Program-made: the position numbers and the translations under genes
The notes under the pieces: generated by a model
What the model was told of the DNA's origin: nothing
Database searches by the model: none
The model's input: only the letters and a program-made list of their open reading frames with translations
Shown: piece by piece, positions 20,033 to 28,367 of the stretch
Position numbering within the stretch: position 1 is the stretch's first letter
Layout: every line of letters starts with the position of its first letter
Origin: a virus
IMG/VR virus record: IMGVR_UViG_3300046535_000970
Location: 1-51,615 of that record
Length of the DNA: 51,615 nucleotides
Reading direction: 5' to 3' (one strand)

Positions 20033-22482
20033 TGCCTGACCTCGATCCTCTTTCTGCGTTAACTCAACCAGCTAACTCGCTGGACTCTCTCATTGCGAAA
20101 CACTCTGAACGCACCGGACTCGATCCCGAGTTAGTGCGGAGACTTGTGTCTCAGGAATCTCGTGGACACTCGAATGCTGTGAGTCCCAAGGGTGCGGGTG
20201 GCACAATGCAGTTAATGCCCGCGACCGCGGCGAGTCTTGGAGTTAAAAACCGTTTCGACCCTGATGAGAATATTCGCGGCGGGACGGACTATCTAAAACA
20301 ACAACTCGACAAGTTTGGCGACGTGAACCTCGCACTGGCAGCGTATAACGCAGGGCCGGGAGCGGTAGCGAAGTATGGCGGTGTGCCTCCTTATAAAGAG
20401 ACACAGGACTACGTGAAGAAGATTGGCGGTGGATATCAGGGCACGGGCTACGCCCAAGACCCGTTGACCGCGCTGACGAAACCGCAGACAACTCAAACAG
20501 TTGATCCGTTGGCTGAATTAACCCAACCCTCTCCGCGACAACAAACACCACGCGCACCGACAACGCCCGGGGGTGTCGCTGGAATCGTTCAGCGAGAGAT
20601 GGCCCGCACCCGCCCAAAGAAAAGCATTCTTTCTGCGGCGACAGGAGGCATGGAAGGGCAGAAGCAGGGGATTGAAGTAGGTGGAAAGGTAGGTCAACCG
20701 TCTCAGGCGGAACAAACCAGGGGCGGGTTGCGTGGATTGGCGGCGATGGCTGGTAGTCCGACTCAGTTATTGCCGAATCAGGTTCAGGACTGGATTGACG
20801 AACCCGTAGCGGCGGGCACTGCTCAATTAATGCAGCAAGGCGCAGGGATAGCACGTCAACTCCCAACCGACCCGTTCGAGAAAAACCAAGTCACACAAGG
20901 CGCAGCGAACGCGCTTCAGCGGGGAAGCCAGCAGATAACGGATCAACTACAACCGACTCAAGCCGACCGTGGAAAGATATCCCGCGCAGCGCAGAATCTG
21001 GTGGCCGGAAGTATCGGATCGGCCCCGGCGATGATTCTCACGTCTCTTGGTGTGCCCGCGCCTATCGCGTTTGGGTTGCAGTCGGAGTTGGAAGCGTCGG
21101 GTAGGGATGCGGATTTCAAGGACATTATTAAGGAGACGGCGAAAGGCGCGACAATTGGAGCGTTGTTTGAAATTCCACTACCAGCCAAGGCGGGGCTGTT
21201 GAATGCGATTGGACAGCGACTTACGAAGGCAGGGATCGTCGGTGGAGGCGGGGCGTTAATTGATAAAGTTTCAGGACAGCCAGTTGGAACTGGCAATTTG
21301 ATTAATGCCGTATTCGCTGGTCTGGGCGGTAAGGGTGAAGCACCTGAAGCGAAGGGTGAAACCTTAACCCAAGTTCCTGACATTAACGCTCAACTCGCCG
21401 CGAGAGAAGCAGCAGTCCAACCGACGTTAAGTGCGCGGAACATTCCTGAATTACGGTCACAGTTAAGAACGAGAGCCGACCTGAACGCACCCACGGAAGC
21501 TCAAGCAGCGGTTACAGGTCAACGCGCTCCACTGCCACGCGGACAAGTTGAAGAAGGTGTGTTACCTCCTTTGTCAGCGCGGAATCTTCCCGATTTACGA
21601 ACGCAACTCAGAACAAGAGCTGATGTGTTAGCCGAAAGGAAAGCAAATGAATCTACAAATGTGGGACTTACTGAGACAGGAGTACCGGAAGGAGCTGTTG
21701 CAGAACCAGCAGCCACAGAGCCGCACCACTCCACTCTTCAGAACCGCAGAGTTAGGAACGTGGCTGGAGGAACAGCCGGACAGTTCAAACCAGGATTCAA
21801 AGCAGGAACCGAAGCACCCGCAGAGCAACCCACGGGACAACTAGACACTGTTCCCTCAACGCCCCAACCCGAACCATCCGCGGCGGTATCGCCGTCACAA
21901 CCTCTTGAGGCCGCAAGTACACCGTCGCCCGATAAGGGTGCGGCTACGGCCACCAACCTCAAGCCAAGTAGATTAGCTCAAGGCGTCGAAGCTAAGGCCG
22001 TGGCCGCGAATCTCACGCAAGGCTTTGAGGATTTGCCTGAGTACCAAACGGTAAATGTGAAAGACCAAGCCGCGAAAGCCGTGGCCCTGTTAGAATCCGA
22101 TCCTGAGCGAGCTAGAAACATCGCCATGGGTCAGGGAGCGCAACCACCTAAAGGACTGCTGCCTGAAAGCGTATTCGTCGCCGTAGAGAATCGAGCGTTA
22201 CAAAGTGGAGACGTACAGACACTTCAAGACCTCGCAAGTCAGTCAACTCGTTCCATGCAAGCGACTCGAATGGGGCAGCGTATCCGACTTCTTGGCGAGC
22301 GCAACCCTAATTCCCCGGTTAAAGCAATTCAAGATATCGAGAGAGCACGAAGTGCGGGTATTTCAGATGAGAAGCTCGCGCAGACTCGCAATAAAATCCA
22401 GACCGAGCTCTCGGTGGAAATGAAGAAAGTCGCACCTAAAGTGAAAGACTGGGCCACGTTTTTGGAGTCGATTAAATGTTAG
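20032..22482 (+). CDS. internal virion protein with lytic transglycosylase domain, N-terminal piece of a split protein, 816 aa
   Basis: Residues ~15-140 form a soluble lytic transglycosylase (SLT) domain: LVSQESRGHS with catalytic E42, then GTMQLMPATAASLG, NIRGGTDYLK and LALAAYNAGPGAVAKYGG. It would cut peptidoglycan during DNA entry. Long low-complexity linkers, a glycine/alanine-rich hydrophobic stretch (about residues 325-400) and two copies of ARN-[IL]-P-[ED]-LR-[ST]-QLRTRAD follow. GTG 20032 overlaps the previous stop. The protein stops at ESIKC just before an HNH gene, and the frame resumes downstream in the same phase, so the original protein was about 1,400 residues. Confidence 0.82.
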   Translation: MPDLDPLSALTQPANSLDSLIAKHSERTGLDPELVRRLVSQESRGHSNAVSPKGAGGTMQLMPATAASLGVKNRFDPDENIRGGTDYLKQQLDKFGDVNLALAAYNAGPGAVAKYGGVPPYKETQDYVKKIGGGYQGTGYAQDPLTALTKPQTTQTVDPLAELTQPSPRQQTPRAPTTPGGVAGIVQREMARTRPKKSILSAATGGMEGQKQGIEVGGKVGQPSQAEQTRGGLRGLAAMAGSPTQLLPNQVQDWIDEPVAAGTAQLMQQGAGIARQLPTDPFEKNQVTQGAANALQRGSQQITDQLQPTQADRGKISRAAQNLVAGSIGSAPAMILTSLGVPAPIAFGLQSELEASGRDADFKDIIKETAKGATIGALFEIPLPAKAGLLNAIGQRLTKAGIVGGGGALIDKVSGQPVGTGNLINAVFAGLGGKGEAPEAKGETLTQVPDINAQLAAREAAVQPTLSARNIPELRSQLRTRADLNAPTEAQAAVTGQRAPLPRGQVEEGVLPPLSARNLPDLRTQLRTRADVLAERKANESTNVGLTETGVPEGAVAEPAATEPHHSTLQNRRVRNVAGGTAGQFKPGFKAGTEAPAEQPTGQLDTVPSTPQPEPSAAVSPSQPLEAASTPSPDKGAATATNLKPSRLAQGVEAKAVAANLTQGFEDLPEYQTVNVKDQAAKAVALLESDPERARNIAMGQGAQPPKGLLPESVFVAVENRALQSGDVQTLQDLASQSTRSMQATRMGQRIRLLGERNPNSPVKAIQDIERARSAGISDEKLAQTRNKIQTELSVEMKKVAPKVKDWATFLESIKC

Positions 22483-22490
22483 AATGAGCT

Positions 22491-23036
22491 ATGCCAACTG
22501 GTGTATATCCACGCACTAAGCCCGTGTCACTGGAAACCAGACTCAAGTTGAGTCGTATTGGGAAAGGTCATCCCGTCTCAGCGGAGACTCGCAAGAAGTT
22601 GGGTGTGGCAAGGAAAGGCAAGCGCTTCACTGATGAATGGAAGAAAAACATAGGAGACGCTGCGCGAGGCAGAAAGCATTCATCTGAAACGCGAGCAAAG
22701 ATGAGTAAGTCCCAAAAGGGGAAGCGACTTTCACCTGAGCACCGCGAAAAACTCAGAGCTTCTAAGCGCGGGTCTAAAAACCCCCAATGGAAGGGTGGGG
22801 TTACGCCAGTTCACTTAACTATCCGAAAGTCGATTGAGTATAAGCTATGGAGACGGTCTGTGCTGGAGCGCGATAACTACACTTGCATTTGGTGCGAATC
22901 GAAAAAGCAACTTGAAGCCGATCATATCAAGCCGTTTGCTTCCTATCCCGAGTTGCGATTTGCCATAGACAACGGCAGAACTTTATGTCGAAAGTGCCAT
23001 CAATCCACAAGTACGTGGGGAACTAATCATGGGTAA
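22491..23036 (+). CDS. HNH homing endonuclease with NUMOD3-like repeats, 181 aa
   Basis: The N-terminal 90 residues carry three to four repeats of the type SAETRKKLGVARKGK, SSETRAKMSKSQKGK and SPEHREKLRASKRG, the DNA-recognition modules (NUMOD3) of phage homing nucleases. The C-terminal domain is HNH: CIWCESKKQLEADHIKPF followed by LCRKCHQSTS. It lies between two pieces of one large gene. It starts nine bases after the first piece stops and overlaps the second piece's start by eight bases. That leaves no room for a group I intron core, so it is a free-standing homing gene that split its target. Confidence 0.88.
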   Translation: MPTGVYPRTKPVSLETRLKLSRIGKGHPVSAETRKKLGVARKGKRFTDEWKKNIGDAARGRKHSSETRAKMSKSQKGKRLSPEHREKLRASKRGSKNPQWKGGVTPVHLTIRKSIEYKLWRRSVLERDNYTCIWCESKKQLEADHIKPFASYPELRFAIDNGRTLCRKCHQSTSTWGTNHG

Positions 23037-24804
23037 TTGGTGCCTACCACCTAGTCAAGTTGATCGCTTCAAGAACGCGATCCGCTCAGGGCGTATCAAT
23101 CCTGACGACCTCGCAAGCATGTCCTCTGCTGAGCGTCGGGCTGCGTTCGAGAAAGAACTAGGCCCGGAGAACGCCCAACAAATCAACACCGAGTTTGAAA
23201 GCAAGCTATTGTTGAAAAACCAACAAGCCGGATTTGTGAATTGGGCCAAGAAATTCTTAGGCGAGAACACCCCCGCAGGCAGAGACATTATTTCCCGTGT
23301 GCAGCGAATGGATAAGATACTCTCTCCTGCTGATGAGAAGTCATTCCTTGAGGACTTGGCAGCGCGACGGTTAGGAACTCGCGTGACCGCAGAAGAAGCG
23401 CAGAAGATTGCCAGTCTGAGCAAAGCGGTAACTGATACGAAAGAAGCGGGTGGTACTGAGTATGGTAAGGCTGCGCTTGACCTGCGAAACTACGTTGGCA
23501 AATTACGCTCTGACGCAGAGTGGGCCAACAAGTCAATCGGTGCTAAGGCTCTGCAAACTGCATCGAATACATTCTTCAACATCGCCACCTTTGCACACGG
23601 CACGGTTGGGCCAATTACTCACGCGGGTGAGAACATCTTTCATCCGTCTCGGTGGGGGAACTACGCAAAGAACGTCGGTCGAACCTGGGGCAATGCTTTC
23701 AGTCCAAAGTTCTATAAGGAGCAGATGGCGAACCTGATTTCTGAGCCGAACTTTGAGATGTGGCGCAAGGCAGGGTTGGCAAACGATCCGAGTGTTCATT
23801 ATGACGAATACCAGAGTGCTCCAAAGATATTCGGCTTCGTCGGGAAGATGGGCGCACGAGGATTCGACGCGCTCAAGACGATGCGAGAAGATTTTGCTAA
23901 CGCGAGATGGAATAGATTAGACGAATCGCAAAGAACGCCAGAGATGGCGAAAGCTATCGCAGATTTGGCTAATCACTCCACGGGAGCAGTTCGCACGAAA
24001 GCGTTGTCTGGGCCAGTTACCAGGGGATTATTTTTTGCTGCGCCGTTAGAGGCTTCACGGTGGGCCAGAATCTTAGGCGATCCAGTGCGAGCGGCAAATA
24101 CATATTCGCAGTGGGGGAAAGCATCGCCAAGTGAAAGACTATTTGCTAAGAGCGTCGTCAAGAACCACGCAGAATTCCTCGCTACTTATCTTGGTGCATT
24201 AGCTCTAAACGCGGCAGTTCTGAAAGCGAGTGGAAGTGACGACAAGGTTAATTTCACTGACCCCACAAAGTCTGATTGGCTGAGGTTTAAGGTGAAAGGC
24301 CGCGCCGTTGATCCAACCGGGGGAATAATCAGCACGATTGGATTTCTTGGTAAGTTAGGCGGTCAATTAGCGTCTAAAAAGCCTGACTTTGGCGAGATGG
24401 GTAAGACGGTCGCAGAGCAGGCCCGAAACAAATTATCTCCCGCGGCGGGATTGGCGGTGGACGTAGCAACGCGCTCTGACTTTCGTGGGCGACCATTGCC
24501 GTTTTCATCGAATGCAGGCACTCCAGCGAAGCCAAGATACAGTTACCCTGAATATGTTTCCGGCCGCATCGCGCCGATTCCTATGAGTGCGGGGTTGCGA
24601 GATTTCTACGACCAGATGGAGAAGCAGGGTGTGCCAACCGATACCATCAAACAGATTATCAACGCTGCGGTAAGCCATCCTCGACAAGCAGCCACAGCAG
24701 CAGGAATAGGAGCGGCGGCGGGCGCAACGGGCATTCATATCGGCGCAGAATATACCCCTCGCGCATCCAAGACTGCTCCTATGCGAACTCGAAGAATCAG
24801 ATGA
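23029..24804 (+). CDS. internal virion protein, C-terminal piece of a split protein, 591 aa
   Basis: In the same reading phase as the upstream piece (start positions differ by a multiple of three). The residues after the new start (MGNWC) continue LPPSQVDRFKNAIRSG, and the segment with FESKLLLKNQQAGFVNWAKK is a large helical domain seen in polyvalent and ejection proteins of phages. A hydrophobic region near residues 365-385 and a glycine/alanine-rich C-terminus (AGIGAAAGATG) may insert in membranes. No ribosome binding site is obvious; translation may be coupled to the HNH gene. If both pieces are made, they probably reassemble. Confidence 0.72.
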   Translation: MGNWCLPPSQVDRFKNAIRSGRINPDDLASMSSAERRAAFEKELGPENAQQINTEFESKLLLKNQQAGFVNWAKKFLGENTPAGRDIISRVQRMDKILSPADEKSFLEDLAARRLGTRVTAEEAQKIASLSKAVTDTKEAGGTEYGKAALDLRNYVGKLRSDAEWANKSIGAKALQTASNTFFNIATFAHGTVGPITHAGENIFHPSRWGNYAKNVGRTWGNAFSPKFYKEQMANLISEPNFEMWRKAGLANDPSVHYDEYQSAPKIFGFVGKMGARGFDALKTMREDFANARWNRLDESQRTPEMAKAIADLANHSTGAVRTKALSGPVTRGLFFAAPLEASRWARILGDPVRAANTYSQWGKASPSERLFAKSVVKNHAEFLATYLGALALNAAVLKASGSDDKVNFTDPTKSDWLRFKVKGRAVDPTGGIISTIGFLGKLGGQLASKKPDFGEMGKTVAEQARNKLSPAAGLAVDVATRSDFRGRPLPFSSNAGTPAKPRYSYPEYVSGRIAPIPMSAGLRDFYDQMEKQGVPTDTIKQIINAAVSHPRQAATAAGIGAAAGATGIHIGAEYTPRASKTAPMRTRRIR

Positions 24805-26723
24805 TAGATAACGAATTTCCACAAGCATCTGAGGCGGCATTTAACGATCTTCCTTCCGACATTCGCGCACGAGTGAATGAGCAGGAATGGGAACGCTGGC
24901 TCAGGTTCTATTTTCCTAAACCTTTTTCACGCCCGTTCACGAGTTATCAGAAAGCCTTCTGGGAATGGGGATGGAGAATCTTACCTGATAGATATTATCA
25001 ACCTCGCGTCGAATGCGAACCTCGCGGCGTCGGGAAATCCACGAACGCTGAATGTCTGGTGATTGCCTTACTTGCTCGCAAACGCAAACAGGCTATCGGG
25101 TACGTGTCAGGCACGGACGACAAGGCTACAAAGCACTTCAATTCAATCAAACGCAAACTGGAAAGTGAATCACTGCTCCGAGATTATCCCCACTTAAAAC
25201 CAAAAGTTCAGAAGTACCGAAACGCTTTTAATGGATGGTCACAGGATCGGCTGATAACCGATGGCGGGCAGATGATTATTCCCATCACCCTCCAAGGCTC
25301 TAATCGCGGATTCAAGTCAGAAGATGACACTCGCTTTGACATGATCATCCTCGACGATATTGACTCGTTAGGCGAAAGTCCCGATGTCGTTCAGAAGAAC
25401 ATTGAATTGCTCAAATCAGAAATTCTTCTCGCCGGGTATGCAAACACTACGATCATCTTTCCGCAGAACTTAATCTATCGAGACTCCATCTGTTCAATGG
25501 TTCTGGATCACCGCGCAGACATGTTGACTGACCGTGAATTTGTTGGCCCATTTCCCATGATGAAATGGTACGACGCGGAGAAGATGGATTTACCTGGTGG
25601 CGGAAAGCGATGGGTCATCACTGCTGGAGAAGTATTTGACGAAGCCATTCCGCTTGAGTATTGCGAGTCAGTCTTAAACCAGATTGGTAAAGACCTGTTC
25701 GACCGAGAGTGTCAGCAGGACGTAACGAAGGTTGGGGATGATAAAGACTTCCGTGAATGGAACGAGATTTACCATATTATCACCCAATCGGAGATGGTTC
25801 AGGGATTCCCTAAAGTCCAGATGAAAGACGCGAATGGGTTCTTCATTCCTTCACGGTGGCACGTAGGCAGGGGGTTTGACTTGGGAACAACTCGCGGCCA
25901 TCCCACATCCGTATGTTTTGTGACTCGTCCTGACCAGACGTGTCCGAATGATGACTGTCACTTTGTTTTTGCTGAAGTGGTGATGCCGAGATTCCCTTAC
26001 GATCCAAGTATCACCGCCGAAGTGGTCAGTCCCGGTCGTATCGCAGCGGCGATTAAAAACAATCATCGAAAGTTCCGGCTTCATGGCGAACCTGAACAGT
26101 CAAAGATGTCGCATGAAGCCAGCGCCGCGCAGAGTACGTTAATGCTGGACTTGCCTGACGAGCTTCAGGTGTTCTTCAAGAAATGGAAAGCCGCTAAAGG
26201 TTCAGGAGTGCCGCAGATTCAGAACATGCTGGAGATTGACCATACGAAACCTCATCCGTTCCGAAAGTTTCCTAAAGGTCATCAACGAGAAGGCCAGTCA
26301 TTAATGGGCAGACCCAGAATCTATTTTGTGGTTGAAGATGAGCAGGGAGAACTGTACATCGACGGCAATGGAAAGATGCGAGTAACAGGCGCAAAAGACT
26401 CTGGAGGTTTCGCCCGGGCACGGTATGAAATGCCGTTGTATTCGCATCGGAACGCCGGCCAGAAAAAGATAGATGATGATTTTGTCGATTCGCTCAGAGG
26501 ATTAATGGCGACATTTGGCGTCGAAAGTGATAAATTGACGCAGAGCGAGCAGTTGGATGCGTTGATACCGGAGAAGTACAAGCCCGAAACCTTGAAAGAG
26601 AACTACAGCCACGCGAGGGAGATGAGCATTAATTACCAGATGGCCCAAGCCAAAAAGAAGCTCGAACCTGACGTGTACATATTCAACGAAGCCCTGGAAC
26701 TGGAGGCGGATGTATGGCAGTAG
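24801..26723 (+). CDS. terL: terminase large subunit, 640 aa
   Basis: ATP-driven DNA packaging motor and head-full nuclease. Walker A is EPRGVGKST (residues ~73-81), Walker B with catalytic acid is MIILDDID (181-188). The nuclease domain begins at GRGFDLGTT (D360) and ends with DDDFVDSLRG (about 570-580), giving the RNase H-like acidic residues. Length is somewhat above typical because of a long insertion around residues 400-540. ATG 24801 overlaps the preceding stop by four bases. It acts with the small subunit at 16285 and the portal at 28367. Confidence 0.92.
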   Translation: MIDNEFPQASEAAFNDLPSDIRARVNEQEWERWLRFYFPKPFSRPFTSYQKAFWEWGWRILPDRYYQPRVECEPRGVGKSTNAECLVIALLARKRKQAIGYVSGTDDKATKHFNSIKRKLESESLLRDYPHLKPKVQKYRNAFNGWSQDRLITDGGQMIIPITLQGSNRGFKSEDDTRFDMIILDDIDSLGESPDVVQKNIELLKSEILLAGYANTTIIFPQNLIYRDSICSMVLDHRADMLTDREFVGPFPMMKWYDAEKMDLPGGGKRWVITAGEVFDEAIPLEYCESVLNQIGKDLFDRECQQDVTKVGDDKDFREWNEIYHIITQSEMVQGFPKVQMKDANGFFIPSRWHVGRGFDLGTTRGHPTSVCFVTRPDQTCPNDDCHFVFAEVVMPRFPYDPSITAEVVSPGRIAAAIKNNHRKFRLHGEPEQSKMSHEASAAQSTLMLDLPDELQVFFKKWKAAKGSGVPQIQNMLEIDHTKPHPFRKFPKGHQREGQSLMGRPRIYFVVEDEQGELYIDGNGKMRVTGAKDSGGFARARYEMPLYSHRNAGQKKIDDDFVDSLRGLMATFGVESDKLTQSEQLDALIPEKYKPETLKENYSHAREMSINYQMAQAKKKLEPDVYIFNEALELEADVWQ

Positions 26724-26884
26724 ACTTCAAAGATATTTCCAATCTCAAGCGTCAGCCAGTCCAGCGCGGGCCTGAGTTGCCATCGTTGAAACAGGAGATG
26801 AAGGGATTTCCCGTGCCAATGGGCAAGCAGATGAATCAACCACCACGGAAATTGCGTTTCCCGAAACTCAAACAGGTGAAGTGA
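26714..26884 (+). CDS. small basic protein with RKLRFP tail, 56 aa
   Basis: ATG 26714 overlaps the end of terL by ten bases. The product is short, proline-rich and basic and ends in PPRKLRFPKLKQVK, almost the same tail as the next protein (RRKLRFPSLKGKK). The two stop and start in a TGATG junction. It may be a virion or packaging accessory; no family is recognised. Confidence 0.6.
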   Translation: MAVDFKDISNLKRQPVQRGPELPSLKQEMKGFPVPMGKQMNQPPRKLRFPKLKQVK

Positions 26885-27087
26885 TGCCAGCTAAATCAGT
26901 AGCCCAACAGCGTCTTATGCAAATAGCCGAACACGCACCCGAGAAGCTGTATGCTCGCAATAAAGGCGCAGCCAACATGACCCACCAGCAATTACACGAC
27001 TTTGCTTCAGGCAGCGAAAAGGGAAAGCCTGAGCACGTAGCCCCTCGGAGAAAATTGCGGTTTCCGTCACTAAAGGGGAAGAAATGA
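26884..27087 (+). CDS. DUF3008-like protein, 67 aa
   Basis: MPAKSVAQQRLMQIAEHAPE, MTHQQLHDFASGSEKG and the tail follow the pattern of the DUF3008 family (MPAKS-x-QQR-x-M at the start, QL-x-DFA-x-T/S near the end), found near phage structural genes. Its tail RKLRFPSLKGKK repeats that of the preceding protein. Biochemical role unknown. Confidence 0.72.
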   Translation: MPAKSVAQQRLMQIAEHAPEKLYARNKGAANMTHQQLHDFASGSEKGKPEHVAPRRKLRFPSLKGKK

Positions 27088-27434
27088 CTACAACGCGCAA
27101 AACAGAACCAAAGGTTAAGGTGGTAAAGAAAACCGAAGCCAAGAAGGACAATGGTAAGCACGATGCTAAAGTCCCTGAGCCAAAGATTGAGGCGAAGAAG
27201 GAAGAGACTCCCGCGCCCGTCGTGTCGAAGCCCGCATCGCTGGTGCGAATTGCGGAGAAGGCGTGGAACAAGGTTAAGGGCAACGGTGATGTGTCATTTG
27301 CTGAATGCCAACCCGCTTTTATCTGGGTGCTGATGGCCCACGCCGAGAGCGTTGAAAAGACCCACACAGCATTGGAAGGCGACACTTCACATGCCCGTTT
27401 TGAACAAGAAGTTCTAAGACTGATAGGAGAATAA
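27084..27434 (+). CDS. lysine-rich hypothetical protein, 116 aa
   Basis: The first 50 residues are a lysine/glutamate/proline-rich disordered region (KVKVVKKTEAKKDN). The rest is an alpha-helical domain (SLVRIAEKAWNKVKG; PAFIWVLMAHAESVEKTH). It overlaps its upstream neighbour by four bases. Possibly a DNA- or capsid-associated virion protein; inference only. Confidence 0.6.
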   Translation: MTTTRKTEPKVKVVKKTEAKKDNGKHDAKVPEPKIEAKKEETPAPVVSKPASLVRIAEKAWNKVKGNGDVSFAECQPAFIWVLMAHAESVEKTHTALEGDTSHARFEQEVLRLIGE

Positions 27435-27436
27435 TC

Positions 27437-27793
27437 ATGGCCGTACTCGCAGGCGTACATTTCGACGCACAGCAGTTGTCAGCACAGTATATCGGTGGGG
27501 CGTGTAAGGGGGCATTGGCCGCTTATGCTGCGCCACCGTTTCTAACGGACGTTACGATTGCCGCGGCAGACACCAACGCCGGACTTCAAGCGGCAGTGAC
27601 GGCGGCAAAAGCCACTCGCCACGCTGATGAACAGCCAATGGCTGACCGTATCAATCTCGGCATCACGCTGGGTAAGTACAGTGGTGAGTTGAGCGATGCC
27701 CGCATTCTCTCGCTCACGACCGGAGCTGGACTCGTAGGTTTGACCTACGCAGACCCGAACGTCGTTCCTGGTGCTGGATATCCACCTGAGTAA
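27437..27793 (+). CDS. hypothetical protein, 118 aa
   Basis: GGAGAATAATC precedes ATG 27437. An alanine-rich sequence (GGACKGALAAYAAPPFLTD; DTNAGLQAAVTAAKATRHAD) with a C-terminal glycine/proline segment. The setting between terminase and portal suggests a virion protein. Not recognised. Confidence 0.6.
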   Translation: MAVLAGVHFDAQQLSAQYIGGACKGALAAYAAPPFLTDVTIAAADTNAGLQAAVTAAKATRHADEQPMADRINLGITLGKYSGELSDARILSLTTGAGLVGLTYADPNVVPGAGYPPE

Positions 27794-28155
27794 TGTGGTT
27801 ATCGCGTAGAGAGTTAGCCCGTCTGGAGCGTGAGCTTAACGCTGCGCTCCAGCGGGCTAAGGGTGCAGAAGATGCTCTGGCGGCGGAACGTCAGCGGCAT
27901 GATTGGCTAATTCTGCAACTGACTAACCGGGTAGTCACTAAACATGGCGGGTACGGGCTGGAAGAGGCGAAGCCTGAACCCGTCGAGCCTAATCCGAAAG
28001 GCTTTACCCGCGAACCAACGCAGGAAGATATAGATGTGCTGAACTTCTACAAAAACTGCGCTGCGGAAGCGGGACTGGATGACGCCAAGGCTACTGAATG
28101 GTGGGAAGCGCACATGCGCGGAGAAGCAATTCCCGCAGAAAGCAGGGAGATGTGA
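27793..28155 (+). CDS. coiled-coil hypothetical protein, 120 aa
   Basis: Starts at a TAATG junction. The first 45 residues are a clear coiled coil (RRELARLERELNAALQRAKG); then a proline-rich linker and an acidic helix (DIDVLNFYKNCAAEAGLDD). Possibly a head accessory or chaperone; not recognised. Confidence 0.6.
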   Translation: MWLSRRELARLERELNAALQRAKGAEDALAAERQRHDWLILQLTNRVVTKHGGYGLEEAKPEPVEPNPKGFTREPTQEDIDVLNFYKNCAAEAGLDDAKATEWWEAHMRGEAIPAESREM

Positions 28156-28367
28156 TGACAGTACAAGAAGTCAACGCGCAAATCACCGAGTTACAGCACG
28201 CCAGCCCCAAGAAACTTAATCATCTTCGTCGGGAAAAGAAGCTGGGTTTTTACTTGCGAGAAAGTGAATCGAGGCTGCTTGCTCGTGTCGGTGATTATAC
28301 AGACGGCCACACTCGTTATCACGAGACGGCGAACGGCAAGTGCATATTTGCTGACTGTGAACATTGA
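28155..28367 (+). CDS. hypothetical protein, 70 aa
   Basis: ATG 28155 follows GCAGGGAGATGTG and touches the previous stop (TGATG). Begins TVQEVNAQITELQHASPKKL and ends with CIFADCEH, which together with YHETANGK may bind metal. It precedes the portal with the same TGATG overlap. Confidence 0.6.
   Translation: MTVQEVNAQITELQHASPKKLNHLRREKKLGFYLRESESRLLARVGDYTDGHTRYHETANGKCIFADCEH

Noticed and set aside
22483-23040. Group I intron carrying an HNH gene in the internal protein
   Set aside because: The HNH gene fills almost all of the ~564-base interruption, leaving fewer than 25 bases outside it; a ribozyme core needs far more.
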